From Halomonas alkalisoli (GTDB lineage: Bacteria; Pseudomonadota; Gammaproteobacteria; Pseudomonadales; Halomonadaceae): DNA of 64,000 nucleotides. A program made the position numbers and the translations under genes. The DNA lies in contig NZ_JAKCMI010000026.1 of the NCBI RefSeq assembly GCF_021412585.1, positions 1 through 64,000 on the forward strand. Direction: 5' to 3'. Within the stretch, counting starts at the first letter, position 1. Every line of letters begins with the position of its first letter. The notes below the pieces were generated by a model. It searched no databases. It was not told where the DNA came from and worked only from the letters and a program-made list of their open reading frames with translations. Below are positions 8,890 to 17,894 of this stretch, in pieces.

Positions 8890-10365
8890 ATGTACTACTT
8901 ACTCAAGCTGTTTCCCGAAATCACCATCAAGTCGCGCTCCGTCCGCCGCCAGATGACCCGCTGCCTGGTCGGCAACGTACGCAATGTGCTGCGCCCCCTG
9001 GGAGAAGGCTTTCGGGTACAGGGCGGCTGGGATGCGCTGCATGTCAAACTGCCGGAAACGGCGACGCCGGCATTGAGCCAGCAGGTGGAGGCCGCCCTGG
9101 TTCGTATCCCTGGGGTACATGAGGTGCAGAGCGTCGATGACCTGCCCTTCCTCTCCTTCGACGACACCGCGCAACATTTGCTGACCGCCTGGCAGGCTTC
9201 ACTGACCGACCGCAGCTTTCGCGTCACCGTGAAGCGCAGGGGCCGGCACGACTTCACCTCCGAAGAGATGGAACGATACCTGGGGCAGGCCCTGCTGGAT
9301 GCCGTGCCCAGTGCCAGGGTGAATCTCGGCCAACCGGAAGTGGATGTGCGAGTGGATGTCATCGACAACCGAATGCGGCTGGTTCGACACCGGCACCCCG
9401 GCCTTGGCGGCTATCCGCTGGGCGTACAGGGTCAGGCAATGACACTGATCTCGGGTGGCTACGACTCACCGGTTGCCGCCTGGAAGATGATCCGGCGCGG
9501 GATCAAGACCCACTTCCTGTTCTTCGACCTGGGCGGTGTCGGTCATGAGCAAGCCGTACGCCAAGTCTGCCATCACCTTTGGCAAGCCTATGGTCGCTCA
9601 CACCGGGTGCACTTCTTCTCGGTACCGTTCGAGGGCGTCGTCGCCGAGCTCCAGCGCAGCATTCCCGATGGCCTGATTGGCGTCGTCTTGAAGCGCATGA
9701 TGATGCGGGCCGCCAGTCGTATTGCTGCACGCGCAGGCATACCGATGCTGGTCACCGGCGACGCCATCGCCCAGGTCTCCAGCCAGAGCCTGACCAACCT
9801 CGCCCTGATCGACGAGGCCAGCGACCTGCCGATCCTTCGTCCACTGGTCGCCGAGGACAAGCAGGACATCATCGATACCGCCCGTCGAATCGGCACTGCT
9901 CGCTTCGCCGAGGTGATGCCGGAAGTCTGCGGCGCGATTTCCCAGCGCCCCAATACCCAGGCGCAGCGTCCGCGGGTAATAGCCGCAGAACAGCGGTTCG
10001 ATTTCAGCGTGCTCGACACCGCCATCGAGCGCCTCACCATGACTCGCTCGGAGCGGCTACTGGAGCAGATGACGACACCGGAGCCGTCGCTTCATGTCGT
10101 GCAGGGCGCCCATGAGCTGGCTCGAGAAAAGAATGTCAGCGTGATCGACATTCGCCCCGACGCCGAGCGTGACTCGACCCCACTGACGCTCCCCAGCATC
10201 GAGTGCCTGCAGATCCCCTTCTACGAGCTTCAGGCGCAGGCCGAGGCTCTGCCGGCCGATCGCCGCTACCTGCTCTACTGCGATCAGGGTGTGATGAGCC
10301 GGGTGCAGGCCCTGCACCTGCTCGACCGTGGCCTCACCCACTTCGGTATCTATCGAGGCGCCTGA
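8890..10365 (+). CDS. thiI: tRNA 4-thiouridine synthetase ThiI with rhodanese domain
   Basis: ThiI transfers sulfur to U8 of tRNA and to the ThiS carrier of thiamine synthesis. The 491-residue product starts at ATG 8890; MYYLLKLFPEITIKS matches the start of E. coli ThiI (MKFIIKLFPEITIKS), so an in-frame upstream start is unlikely. It has an N-terminal ferredoxin-like/THUMP region (to about 165), the PP-loop SGGYDS at 188-193, and a C-terminal rhodanese domain with the persulfide-forming cysteine in LLYCDQGVMSR (C464). The length and all key motifs are normal. Confidence 0.96.
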   Translation: MYYLLKLFPEITIKSRSVRRQMTRCLVGNVRNVLRPLGEGFRVQGGWDALHVKLPETATPALSQQVEAALVRIPGVHEVQSVDDLPFLSFDDTAQHLLTAWQASLTDRSFRVTVKRRGRHDFTSEEMERYLGQALLDAVPSARVNLGQPEVDVRVDVIDNRMRLVRHRHPGLGGYPLGVQGQAMTLISGGYDSPVAAWKMIRRGIKTHFLFFDLGGVGHEQAVRQVCHHLWQAYGRSHRVHFFSVPFEGVVAELQRSIPDGLIGVVLKRMMMRAASRIAARAGIPMLVTGDAIAQVSSQSLTNLALIDEASDLPILRPLVAEDKQDIIDTARRIGTARFAEVMPEVCGAISQRPNTQAQRPRVIAAEQRFDFSVLDTAIERLTMTRSERLLEQMTTPEPSLHVVQGAHELAREKNVSVIDIRPDAERDSTPLTLPSIECLQIPFYELQAQAEALPADRRYLLYCDQGVMSRVQALHLLDRGLTHFGIYRGA

Positions 10366-10407
10366 CAGGGAGCGGCTCGCCGAGCAGCGACTCCCCCCTC
10401 TCGGACG

Positions 10408-10426
10408 GCCCCAAGGGGGCTGTTTT
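10408..10426 (+). terminator. Possible terminator after thiI
   Basis: A short GCCCC-AAG-GGGGC stem (10408-10420) is followed by TGTTTT, 43 bases after the thiI stop. The stem is short, so this is only a plausible terminator. The AT-rich sequence that follows (10435-10505) probably holds the promoter of the next gene. Confidence 0.35.
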
Positions 10427-10532
10427 GCCTGACTGAAAATTACATTTCTTTTACCGTTGGTAAAACTACTGTATTTCTCGCGGCGAACTAGGCTACAAGA
10501 ATAAGAGGGAGAATCGGCAGAGGAAGGGGCGT

Positions 10533-13500
10533 ATGGCACCGTACGATGGTTCGTCACGCCGGAACTCATCCGCTGCGTCCTGGGTCGAGAGAAACGCATC
10601 AGGGCGCCGGGCATCCCTGTTCATCGAGGAGCCGCCGCTCGAGCCGGCCCCTGTGCCGGCCAGGTCCCACCGGCTGCTGTATCTCGTGCTGGCTGTGCTG
10701 CTGGCCCTGTTTGCCGTGACCCTGGCCACCCTTCTGGTGGCTGAAGCGCGCACCTCCCACTTCCAGGCCCAGGAGCTATCGCGCTATGCGGGTACCCTGC
10801 GCTACACCCTCGCCCCGGGACAGAGCGATCGCATCCTGTTTCCCAGCCATGGACCCTTCGACCAGCGGCTGGGCTATACACAGCTGCCCACTATCGAGAA
10901 GCGCTTGCTGGGCAGGGGCTACGAGGTAACCCAACAGGCACGATTCTCCCCGTCGCTGCTGGAGTATACCAAGCGCGGTTTCTTCCCCCCCTATGCGGAG
11001 AAGACACAAGCCGGCCTGACCCTGCTTGAGTGTCGCGGGGAAACGCTTTACACGTTTCGTCACCCACAGCGCCACTACCCCCATTTCGATGCCGTTCCAC
11101 CGCTGATAGTGCAGGTCCTGCTGTTCATCGAGAATCGTCACCTGCTCGATGACAGCACGCCGTATGCCAATCCAGCCGTCGACTGGCCACGGTTCACCAT
11201 GGCCGCCGTGTCCCAGGTCGGCAGGGCACTGGATGTCTCCGGCCAGTCTTCCGGTGGCAGCACCCTTGCTACCCAGCTGGAGAAATATCGCCACTCGCCC
11301 GGCGGCCTTACCGGATCGCCCATGGAAAAGCTGCGCCAGATGATCTCGGCCAGCGTACGCAGCTACATGCATGGCCCCCAGACGCTGTCGGCACGCCAGG
11401 ACGTGGCGCTGGACTACATCAATTCGGTGCCGCTGGCGGCGGCTCCTGGATATGGCGAGGTTCACGGCATCGGTGATGCGCTCTGGGTATGGTTCGGTGA
11501 GGACTTCGACACCTTCAATCGACAGCTGGAGGCTGATGGCAGTCGGGGCGATGACTTGGCACAACCAGGCCTGGCCCTGCGCCAGATCGTGGCCCTGATG
11601 ATTGCCCAGCGGCGCCCCTCCTGGTACCTCAACGGTGGACGCCAGGGACTGGAGCAGCTCACCGACAGCTACCTGAGGCTTCTGGCCGACGAAGGCGTCA
11701 TTGCCCCTGCATTACGCGACACCGCCCTCGCTCAGCGCCTGACCTTTCGCGATTTCAGCCGCGACCCGGCATCCCGGAAGGTCGAACAGGACAAGGGGCT
11801 GCAGACGGCTCGCGGTCGCCTGGGCAACCTCCTGGGCCAGTCGTTCTACGACCTGGACAGGCTCGACCTCAGCGCCCGCACGACGCTGCACGGCGAACTC
11901 CAGGAACAGGTCACGGCTTATCTGCATCGCCTGGCCGACCCAGAGTTCGCCAGCGAGGTCGGCCTGTTCGGCGACCGCCTTCTGGCACCGGAAAAGACGC
12001 GGGAGGTACGTTACAGCTTCACGCTCTATGAGCGTGGCGAGGACAGCTTCCGCGTACGCGTACAGACCGACAATACCGGCCAGCCCTTCGATATCAACGA
12101 GGGCAGCAAGCTAGAGCTCGGTTCCACTGCCAAGCTCAGGGTGCTCGCCACCTATCTGGAAGTCATCGCCGAGCTCCACCGGCGCTACGCCGGCGAATCG
12201 GCGGAATCGCTGCGACAGGTAGAGCTGGACCGTCAGGATGTCCTCAGCCGCTGGGTCGTCGACACCCTGGCTACCCGGCCCGACCTCTCCCTGGCCGAGC
12301 TGCTCGACGCCGCCATGGAACGCCGCTATTCCGCCAGCCCCAACGAGGCCTACTTCACCGGCGGCGGACGCCACACCTTCAGCAATTTCCGACGTGAAGA
12401 CAACGGACGCAACCCGACGCTGAAGGAAGCCATGCGCGAGTCGCTCAACCTGCCCTTCATACGGCTGCTGCGGGATCTTGTTCGCTACAGCACGCACCAT
12501 AACGAGCATCGCAGCCTGCTGCTCGAGGACGACAAGGACCCCCGCCGCCTCGAGTACCTGCAACGCTTTGCCGACCGCGAAGGCCGCGTCTTCCTGCAGC
12601 GCTTCTGGCGCAAGTATCGCAACCTGGACAGCAACGAGCGCCTGGAGGTCTTCCTCGGCGGCCTGCGGAGTACCGCGCCACGCCTGGCGGCGGTTCACCG
12701 CTACCTGTACCCCGAGGCCGACCGCATCGCCTTCGCCGCCTTCCTCGCCGAGTGGCTCCCCACCGGCACTGCGCTCAGCGAACTCCCGATCGACACGCTC
12801 TATGAGCGCCACGCACCGGGCAGCTTCTCGCTCTCCGACCAGGGCTATATTGCCCAGGTCCATCCCCTGGAGCTGTGGCTGCTCGGCTATCTGCTGGACT
12901 ACCCAGAGGCGAGCTTCTTCGACATTGCCGCCGCCAGCCAGCAGGAACGCCAGGAGGTGTACGACTGGCTGTTCAGGACCCGCCACCGCAGCGCCAGGGA
13001 TGTGCGTATCCGCACCATGCTGGAAGTCGAGGCCTTCCTCGATATCCATCAGCGCTGGCAGCGCCTGGGCTACCCCTTCGAGCACCTCGTTCCCTCGCTC
13101 GCCACCGCAGTGGGCACGTCCGGGGATCGTCCAGCGGCCCTGGCCGAATTGATGGGCATCATTCTCAACGACGGCGTAAGCCTGCCGACGTTGCGCATCG
13201 ACGACCTCCACTTCGCCGCCGACACGCCCTACGAGACCCGTTTCCAGCACTCCAACCGGCTTGCCCAGCAGGTAATGGAGCCTGCAGTAGCAGCAGTTCT
13301 TCGGGAAACGCTTTCCAGCGTGGTGGATGGGGGTACCGCACGGCGGCTCCAGGGCAGCTTCACCCTGGAGGATGGGACGGCCCTGACCCTGGGCGGCAAG
13401 ACCGGCACTGGCAACAACCGTATCGAGACCGTGACGCGGGGCGGGCAAGTCATCGACTCCAGGGCACGCAACCGCACCGCCACCTTCGTGTTCTATCTCG

Positions 13501-13751
13501 GTGACAACCATTTCGGCACGCTCACCGCCTATGTGGCGGGCAGTGAATCGGACAACTTCCGTTTCACCTCGGCGTTACCCGTACAGGTGCTCAAGGGCAT
13601 GGAGCCGATCCTGCGCCCCCACCTCCAGCCCGGAAGAAACACCTGTGTGCCCACCGACGAGACGGATGTATTTCATTTCGCCGGACCGGCGGATCACGTC
13701 CCGGATTCGGCCGCCTCCCCCTTGTCGGCACAGGAACTGGCACGGCGATAG
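10533..13751 (+). CDS. Large bifunctional penicillin-binding protein (GT51 transglycosylase / transpeptidase)
   Basis: A 1072-residue cell-wall synthase anchored in the inner membrane by one segment (about 47-70) after a cytoplasmic tail. The glycosyltransferase part shows a variant of the EDxxF motif (ENRHL, E200) and SGGSTLATQLEK in place of GGSTITQQLAKN. The transpeptidase part shows SxxK as STAK (S531, K534), SxN as SLN (637-639) and KTG as GGKTGTG (K956). The spacing is longer than in PBP1a/1b because of extra sequence between the motifs. It belongs to a long form that I know only loosely from gammaproteobacteria, so I give no gene symbol. The start follows an AGGAAGGGG ribosome site. 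Confidence 0.82.
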   Translation: MAPYDGSSRRNSSAASWVERNASGRRASLFIEEPPLEPAPVPARSHRLLYLVLAVLLALFAVTLATLLVAEARTSHFQAQELSRYAGTLRYTLAPGQSDRILFPSHGPFDQRLGYTQLPTIEKRLLGRGYEVTQQARFSPSLLEYTKRGFFPPYAEKTQAGLTLLECRGETLYTFRHPQRHYPHFDAVPPLIVQVLLFIENRHLLDDSTPYANPAVDWPRFTMAAVSQVGRALDVSGQSSGGSTLATQLEKYRHSPGGLTGSPMEKLRQMISASVRSYMHGPQTLSARQDVALDYINSVPLAAAPGYGEVHGIGDALWVWFGEDFDTFNRQLEADGSRGDDLAQPGLALRQIVALMIAQRRPSWYLNGGRQGLEQLTDSYLRLLADEGVIAPALRDTALAQRLTFRDFSRDPASRKVEQDKGLQTARGRLGNLLGQSFYDLDRLDLSARTTLHGELQEQVTAYLHRLADPEFASEVGLFGDRLLAPEKTREVRYSFTLYERGEDSFRVRVQTDNTGQPFDINEGSKLELGSTAKLRVLATYLEVIAELHRRYAGESAESLRQVELDRQDVLSRWVVDTLATRPDLSLAELLDAAMERRYSASPNEAYFTGGGRHTFSNFRREDNGRNPTLKEAMRESLNLPFIRLLRDLVRYSTHHNEHRSLLLEDDKDPRRLEYLQRFADREGRVFLQRFWRKYRNLDSNERLEVFLGGLRSTAPRLAAVHRYLYPEADRIAFAAFLAEWLPTGTALSELPIDTLYERHAPGSFSLSDQGYIAQVHPLELWLLGYLLDYPEASFFDIAAASQQERQEVYDWLFRTRHRSARDVRIRTMLEVEAFLDIHQRWQRLGYPFEHLVPSLATAVGTSGDRPAALAELMGIILNDGVSLPTLRIDDLHFAADTPYETRFQHSNRLAQQVMEPAVAAVLRETLSSVVDGGTARRLQGSFTLEDGTALTLGGKTGTGNNRIETVTRGGQVIDSRARNRTATFVFYLGDNHFGTLTAYVAGSESDNFRFTSALPVQVLKGMEPILRPHLQPGRNTCVPTDETDVFHFAGPADHVPDSAASPLSAQELARR

Positions 13752-13876
13752 GGAATGCCGAACAACAGCGAGTAGAACACCGGCACGGCGATCAGCGTCA
13801 ACAACGACGCGAAGGCCAGGCCGCCCATGATCGTTACCGCCATGCTGTTGAAGAAGGCATCGGCCAGCAGCGGCAT
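13694..13876 (-). pseudogene. C-terminal remnant of an RND efflux pump
   Basis: About 60 codons on the minus strand encode the last transmembrane helix and tail of an RND (AcrB/HAE1-type) transporter, including NSMAVTIMGGLAFASLL and TLIAVPVFYSLLFG. About 1000 residues that should precede it are missing. Similarity stops at about 13876, next to the palindrome at 13879-13894. The remnant overlaps the 3' end of the penicillin-binding protein gene by 58 bp on the other strand, which may explain why it has persisted. Confidence 0.75.
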
Positions 13877-13878
13877 GT

Positions 13879-13894
13879 TCAAACATATGTTTGA
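13879..13894. repeat. 16-bp perfect palindrome at the pump remnant breakpoint
   Basis: TCAAACATATGTTTGA is fully self-complementary and lies three bases from the point where the pump remnant loses similarity. It could be a regulator operator (TetR-type sites often look like this) or a scar of the deletion. Confidence 0.45.
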
Positions 13895-13930
13895 TATCCG
13901 AGTCGCGTCACGTATACCCCGATCGCAAGA

Positions 13931-13960
13931 CGAAAAAAAGCCCGGCGCTGGCGCGCCGAG
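13931..13960 (-). terminator. Rho-independent terminator of the small lipoprotein gene
   Basis: On the minus strand a CGGCGC-GCCA-GCGCCG hairpin (13958 to 13943) is followed by GGGCTTTTTTT. It lies about 40 bases after the stop codon at 13999 and has the classical form. Confidence 0.85.
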
Positions 13961-13998
13961 CTGGGTATAGCATCAATCGCATCAAGCGTTCAGGACAT

Positions 13999-14271
13999 CT
14001 AGCGGCAAGGAACGACCTTGCGCAGGGTATCCTTGGCCCAGAGAACCTGGCCGTCGGGCGTCTTGCCGTGCTCGTTCCAGCGCTCGGTAATCTCGACGCA
14101 GAAGGAACCGGCATTTTCCGTACGCACGTCCGGATTGGAAGGACGGTCGCCGCCGATTCTCAACAGGTCGGGATTGTCGGTCGTGTAACGCGGAGCAATG
14201 GTGGTGTTACTGGCACAACCGGTGACGAAGAGAGCCACCAGCAGAATGGGCAAACAGCGGCGCAGCGGCAT
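13999..14271 (-). CDS. Small lipoprotein, paralogue of the one at 25997-26266
   Basis: A 90-residue predicted outer-membrane or periplasmic lipoprotein. The start is the ATG at 14269-14271, because it gives a clean signal peptide with lipobox VTGC (Cys19). The mature part has two further cysteines (SFCVEIT and VVPC near the end) that could form a disulfide, and the block TPDGQVLWAKDT. It is monocistronic with its own terminator. A second gene in this window encodes a protein with the same layout, lipobox and cysteines. I do not recognise a characterised family. Confidence 0.8.
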   Translation of the reverse strand: MPLRRCLPILLVALFVTGCASNTTIAPRYTTDNPDLLRIGGDRPSNPDVRTENAGSFCVEITERWNEHGKTPDGQVLWAKDTLRKVVPCR

Positions 14272-14452
14272 GTTCACAAACCCTCGGAAGTTACGATTTT
14301 CGCTCCGGCAGACATTGCCGGTAGCGCTAAATAGCATCGCTTTCCCACCGCCGTCAATCTTTTTCGAACAGTGTTCTCATCGTCTGGATGGCAAGCCTCG
14401 CCGGGCTGTGCCAACCTGCCTGAGACCGTAAAAACGCGACAAGGAAACGACG

Positions 14453-15082
14453 ATGATCGACCTCTGGACCTGGACCACCCCGAACGGCCGCAAGGTCTCC
14501 ATCCTGCTGGAAGAGCTCGGCCTGCCCTATCGTGCCCACGCCGTGGATATTACACAGAGGGAGCAGTTCGACCCGGCTTTCCTGGCGGTAAGCCCCAACA
14601 ACAAGATCCCGGCAATCCGTGACAATGATACCGGCATCGTGTTGATGGAGTCGGGAGCCATAATGGTCTATCTCGCAGAACAACACGGCCGCTTCCTGCC
14701 GGAGGACCTGGAGGGGCGGCACCGTACGCTGGAGTGGTTGATGTGGCAGATGGGCGGTATCGGCCCCATGCTGGGCCAGGCTCACCATTTCCTGCACTTC
14801 AACCCGGGAAAGGCACCCTACGCCGAGGAGCGCTTTCACGGCGAGGCGCAGCGCCTCTACGGCGTCCTCGACAGACGACTCGACGAGACGGCGTACCTTG
14901 CCGGTGACTATGGCATCGCCGACATGGCCACCTGGCCATGGGTTTCCCGGTTCGAGTGGCAACGCATCGACCTCAACGACTATCCCAACGTGAAACGCTG
15001 GTACAAGGAGATAGCCGCCAGGCCGGCGGTGCAACGGGGCTATCACTGCCCGAAGGAAGTGAACGCGATCCCCCAACCCTGA
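14453..15082 (+). CDS. yfcG: Glutathione S-transferase family protein, YfcG/YghU-type
   Basis: A 209-residue cytosolic glutathione-dependent disulfide-bond oxidoreductase. The N-terminal thioredoxin-like domain has TPNGRKVSILLEELGL and SPNNKIPAI, with ESGAI as the glutathione-binding loop. The C-terminal helical domain has GGIGPMLGQAHHF and a terminal YPNVKRWYKEI. These blocks match E. coli YfcG closely. An AAGGAAACG ribosome site precedes the ATG. It appears to be a single-gene unit. Confidence 0.88.
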   Translation: MIDLWTWTTPNGRKVSILLEELGLPYRAHAVDITQREQFDPAFLAVSPNNKIPAIRDNDTGIVLMESGAIMVYLAEQHGRFLPEDLEGRHRTLEWLMWQMGGIGPMLGQAHHFLHFNPGKAPYAEERFHGEAQRLYGVLDRRLDETAYLAGDYGIADMATWPWVSRFEWQRIDLNDYPNVKRWYKEIAARPAVQRGYHCPKEVNAIPQP

Positions 15083-15241
15083 TTGCATCGAGCCTGATGG
15101 CCGCAACGGTCGCAGAGTCCGGCAAAGCTTCTACGCTAGTAGAGGTTCCCTGACTGTCTCCATCCCGCCATACGCTTGTCATGCGCGGCGCTCACAGTCG
15201 GGGTTTCCATAACGCTAACAAGGAAGCCAGCGAGACACCTC

Positions 15242-16570
15242 ATGAAAAAAAATCCCCTGACTCTGCTCGGCAGCCTCGCTGCCCTGATGCTCTGCCTCCT
15301 GCTTGGCTCAACGGTCCATGCCGACGACGCCAATGGCCCCGAATGGGACGACACCCTGATCGCCGCCGCCAAGAACGTGACGCTCGGGCCCCGACCGCTG
15401 TTCCTGGTCAACGACATGAGCGAAGAGACCACCCGCGAACGGGAGCTCAAGTCGAGACTGATGCGCTGCGCCGCGGAAAACACCGACTGGCAGCCTTCCG
15501 AGCTGACCATTGCCCACCGTGGCGCGCCCCTCCAATTCCCCGAACACACCCTGGAGTCCTATCTCGCCGGCGCCCAGGGCGGCGCCGGCATCATTGAATG
15601 CGATGTCACCTTCACCGCCGATCACGAGCTGGTCTGTCGCCATGGGCAGTGCGACCTGCACTACACCACCAATATCGTCGAGACCGATCTCGTCGAGAAG
15701 TGCAGCGTTCCTCCCGAGTTCGACCCGGACAGCGGCGAGTTGACCAATGCCGCCGATATCCAGTGCTGCACCAGCGATATCACCCTGGCCGAATTCCGTA
15801 CCCTTCAGGGCACCATGGAAGGCGCCAATCGGGAGGCTACCAGCATCGAGGAGTACCTTGACGGCACCCCCCGCTGGCGCTCGGATCTCTACGCCACCCG
15901 CGGCACCCTGATGAGCCACGCCGATACCATCGCGCTGTTCAAGGACCTGGGCGTGAAGATGACGCCGGAGCTCAAGGAGCCCAGCGTGGAGATGCCCTTC
16001 AACGGCTTCTCTCAGGAAGACTATGCCCAGAAGATGATCGATGAGTACAAGGAGGCCGGGGTCCCCGCCGGCGACGTCTTTGCCCAATCCTTCCTGCTCG
16101 ACGACGTGCTGTACTGGCTCGAGAACGAGCCTGAGTTCGGCGCACAGGCCTACTACCTGGACGGGCGATACAACGACGACGACTTCGACCACGCGGACCC
16201 GGACAGCTGGTCACCCAACATGGAGGAACTCGTCGAGATGGGCGTACACACCATCGCCCCACCGACCTGGATGCTACTGGCATCGAACCCCGACTTCGGA
16301 GAAGACGATAGCCGGATCATCCCTTCGGTCTACACCGAGCGTGCCAAGGAAGCGGGGCTCGAGCTGATGACCTGGACCCTGGAGCGCTCTGGGCCCCTGG
16401 CGGCAGGCGGCCAGTGGTACCACAGCACTACCGAGGATGTCATTCGCCGGGAAGGCGACAAGCTGATCACACTGGACGTACTGGTACAGGACGTCGGGAT
16501 CAACGGCATCTTCACCGACTGGCCCGCCACGGTGGCGTTCTACGACAACTGCATGCAGCGCGACGATTAG
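15242..16570 (+). CDS. Secreted glycerophosphodiester phosphodiesterase family protein
   Basis: A 442-residue GlpQ-type enzyme that would hydrolyse glycerophosphodiesters in the periplasm. The start MKKNPLTLLGSLAAL gives a signal peptide ending near VHADD. The GDPD core shows LTIAHRGAPLQFPEHTLESY, then IIECDVTFTADHELVCRHG (metal-binding Glu/Asp and catalytic His) and KMTPELKEP. The end NGIFTDWPATVAFY is typical of the family. It is longer than E. coli GlpQ (358 residues), with an insert around residues 150-215 that contains several cysteines (for example CSVPPEF and IQCCTSD). A strong terminator follows. Confidence 0.87.
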   Translation: MKKNPLTLLGSLAALMLCLLLGSTVHADDANGPEWDDTLIAAAKNVTLGPRPLFLVNDMSEETTRERELKSRLMRCAAENTDWQPSELTIAHRGAPLQFPEHTLESYLAGAQGGAGIIECDVTFTADHELVCRHGQCDLHYTTNIVETDLVEKCSVPPEFDPDSGELTNAADIQCCTSDITLAEFRTLQGTMEGANREATSIEEYLDGTPRWRSDLYATRGTLMSHADTIALFKDLGVKMTPELKEPSVEMPFNGFSQEDYAQKMIDEYKEAGVPAGDVFAQSFLLDDVLYWLENEPEFGAQAYYLDGRYNDDDFDHADPDSWSPNMEELVEMGVHTIAPPTWMLLASNPDFGEDDSRIIPSVYTERAKEAGLELMTWTLERSGPLAAGGQWYHSTTEDVIRREGDKLITLDVLVQDVGINGIFTDWPATVAFYDNCMQRDD

Positions 16571-16586
16571 ATCGCACGACTCCATC

Positions 16587-16612
16587 GGCCGCGCCACGGC
16601 GCGGCCTTCTCT
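16587..16612 (+). terminator. Terminator after the GDPD gene
   Basis: A 9-base stem, GGCCGCGCC / GGCGCGGCC (16587-16595 and 16598-16606), is followed by TTCTCTCCCC. It lies 16 bases after the stop codon. Confidence 0.6.
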
Positions 16613-16730
16613 CCCCTCTCAGCCCCGGCTTTGCTGCCGCACTCATCCGCGGCTCCCCTTCGCCGATATACGACTACCCTGAGCATCATGATCTCGAATC
16701 CTGAAGCCATCCAACGTCGGCCCATCCTCT

Positions 16731-17894
16731 ATGGCAGAAACCGCTTCCTCCCGGGATCCAGACCAGCAGTACTCGCCGGAACCCAATATCCTCGAACGCC
16801 GCGCGGCGGACTATCTTCGCAAACAGAACCCCAAGGCGAGCTATCCACTACAGGCGTGCCGTGACGAAGAGCGCATCGCACTCAAGCGCGCAGGTCGTCA
16901 GGCGATAATCTGGTCGGCGATTGCGGGGATCCTCTCCGGGGCCATCATCGGCGGCATGGAGTGGTTCATGCGCAAGGGCATCCTCGATGGGATGCAGGAC
17001 ATGACCCTGATGGAGCAACTGCCCTACTGGGCCGGCTTCTTCGCGGTGGCGGGCGTGGTCAGTGCGGTGGAGATCCTCTTCCTCTACTGGAACGCCTTGC
17101 GTGGTGTCGCACGGATCAGCCGGATCACTGGCATCCCGCTCCAGGACAGCCAATACGCAAGGCTGCTACTGAGCGGCATGTCACGCGTTGCACTGGAGCT
17201 CCCCAGTCCCAGGCACCGTATCTATGGCATCGACCCCTATGCCCAGATGGGTCGCTGGAAACTGGCCGCCATCTCGGTCATGTACCGGATGAAGGTCGGG
17301 GTCAGCAGCTTCATCCTGCGCGTACTGATGCGCCGCGTCTTCGGCCGCATGGCCCTGCGCGGAATGCTGCCGCTGGTTACCGGGCCGCTCTATGCCATCT
17401 GGAACGCCATCATCACCTGGCGCATCATGCGCAAGGCCAAGGTCCAGGCCCTCGGCCCCTACAGGATCGAGACCCTGTTGCATCGCCTGGACGCCGACCT
17501 CGACCGGCTGGGCAGTACCGCGCGGGATGTGATCCTGCAGGGCATGGGCGAGCTGATCATGCGCAACCAGGATGCCCACCCGAGCCACGTCTATCTTCTC
17601 TCCCGGCTTCTCGACGCCTTCGAAGCCAGCGACAGGGAATTAACCATCGACTGGCCGGAGCATCGGCGTCAACTCGACACGCTGGACGAGACAGAAATGC
17701 ACTGGGTGCTCGAGATACTGACCGTCGCCACGGTGCTGGGAGGCACCTGGCGGGGCAGGCCCCGGCGCTTCCTGCAGGAAGTCCATGAAGCCTGCGGGGT
17801 AGCGCTTGACGAAGAGCGCCTGCAGGCGCGGCGCAAGGAAATGCTGGAAGGCCGTCAGCCTGGGTGGGGCTTCCCTCAGAACAGGCCGAGCTGA
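16731..17894 (+). CDS. Membrane protein, probably LBF_2804-like family
   Basis: A 387-residue protein with two membrane segments near the N-terminus (about 62-82 and 100-122) and a further hydrophobic region (about 205-235). The C-terminal third is soluble and helical. I recall similar proteins annotated as the LBF_2804 family, which has no established function; the assignment is from memory and moderate. Its last 19 bases overlap the convergent polB gene. Confidence 0.7.
   Translation: MAETASSRDPDQQYSPEPNILERRAADYLRKQNPKASYPLQACRDEERIALKRAGRQAIIWSAIAGILSGAIIGGMEWFMRKGILDGMQDMTLMEQLPYWAGFFAVAGVVSAVEILFLYWNALRGVARISRITGIPLQDSQYARLLLSGMSRVALELPSPRHRIYGIDPYAQMGRWKLAAISVMYRMKVGVSSFILRVLMRRVFGRMALRGMLPLVTGPLYAIWNAIITWRIMRKAKVQALGPYRIETLLHRLDADLDRLGSTARDVILQGMGELIMRNQDAHPSHVYLLSRLLDAFEASDRELTIDWPEHRRQLDTLDETEMHWVLEILTVATVLGGTWRGRPRRFLQEVHEACGVALDEERLQARRKEMLEGRQPGWGFPQNRPS

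Noticed and set aside
12111..13511. 466-codon open frame opposite the penicillin-binding protein
   Set aside because: The plus strand has catalytic motifs in order; the antisense frame has none.
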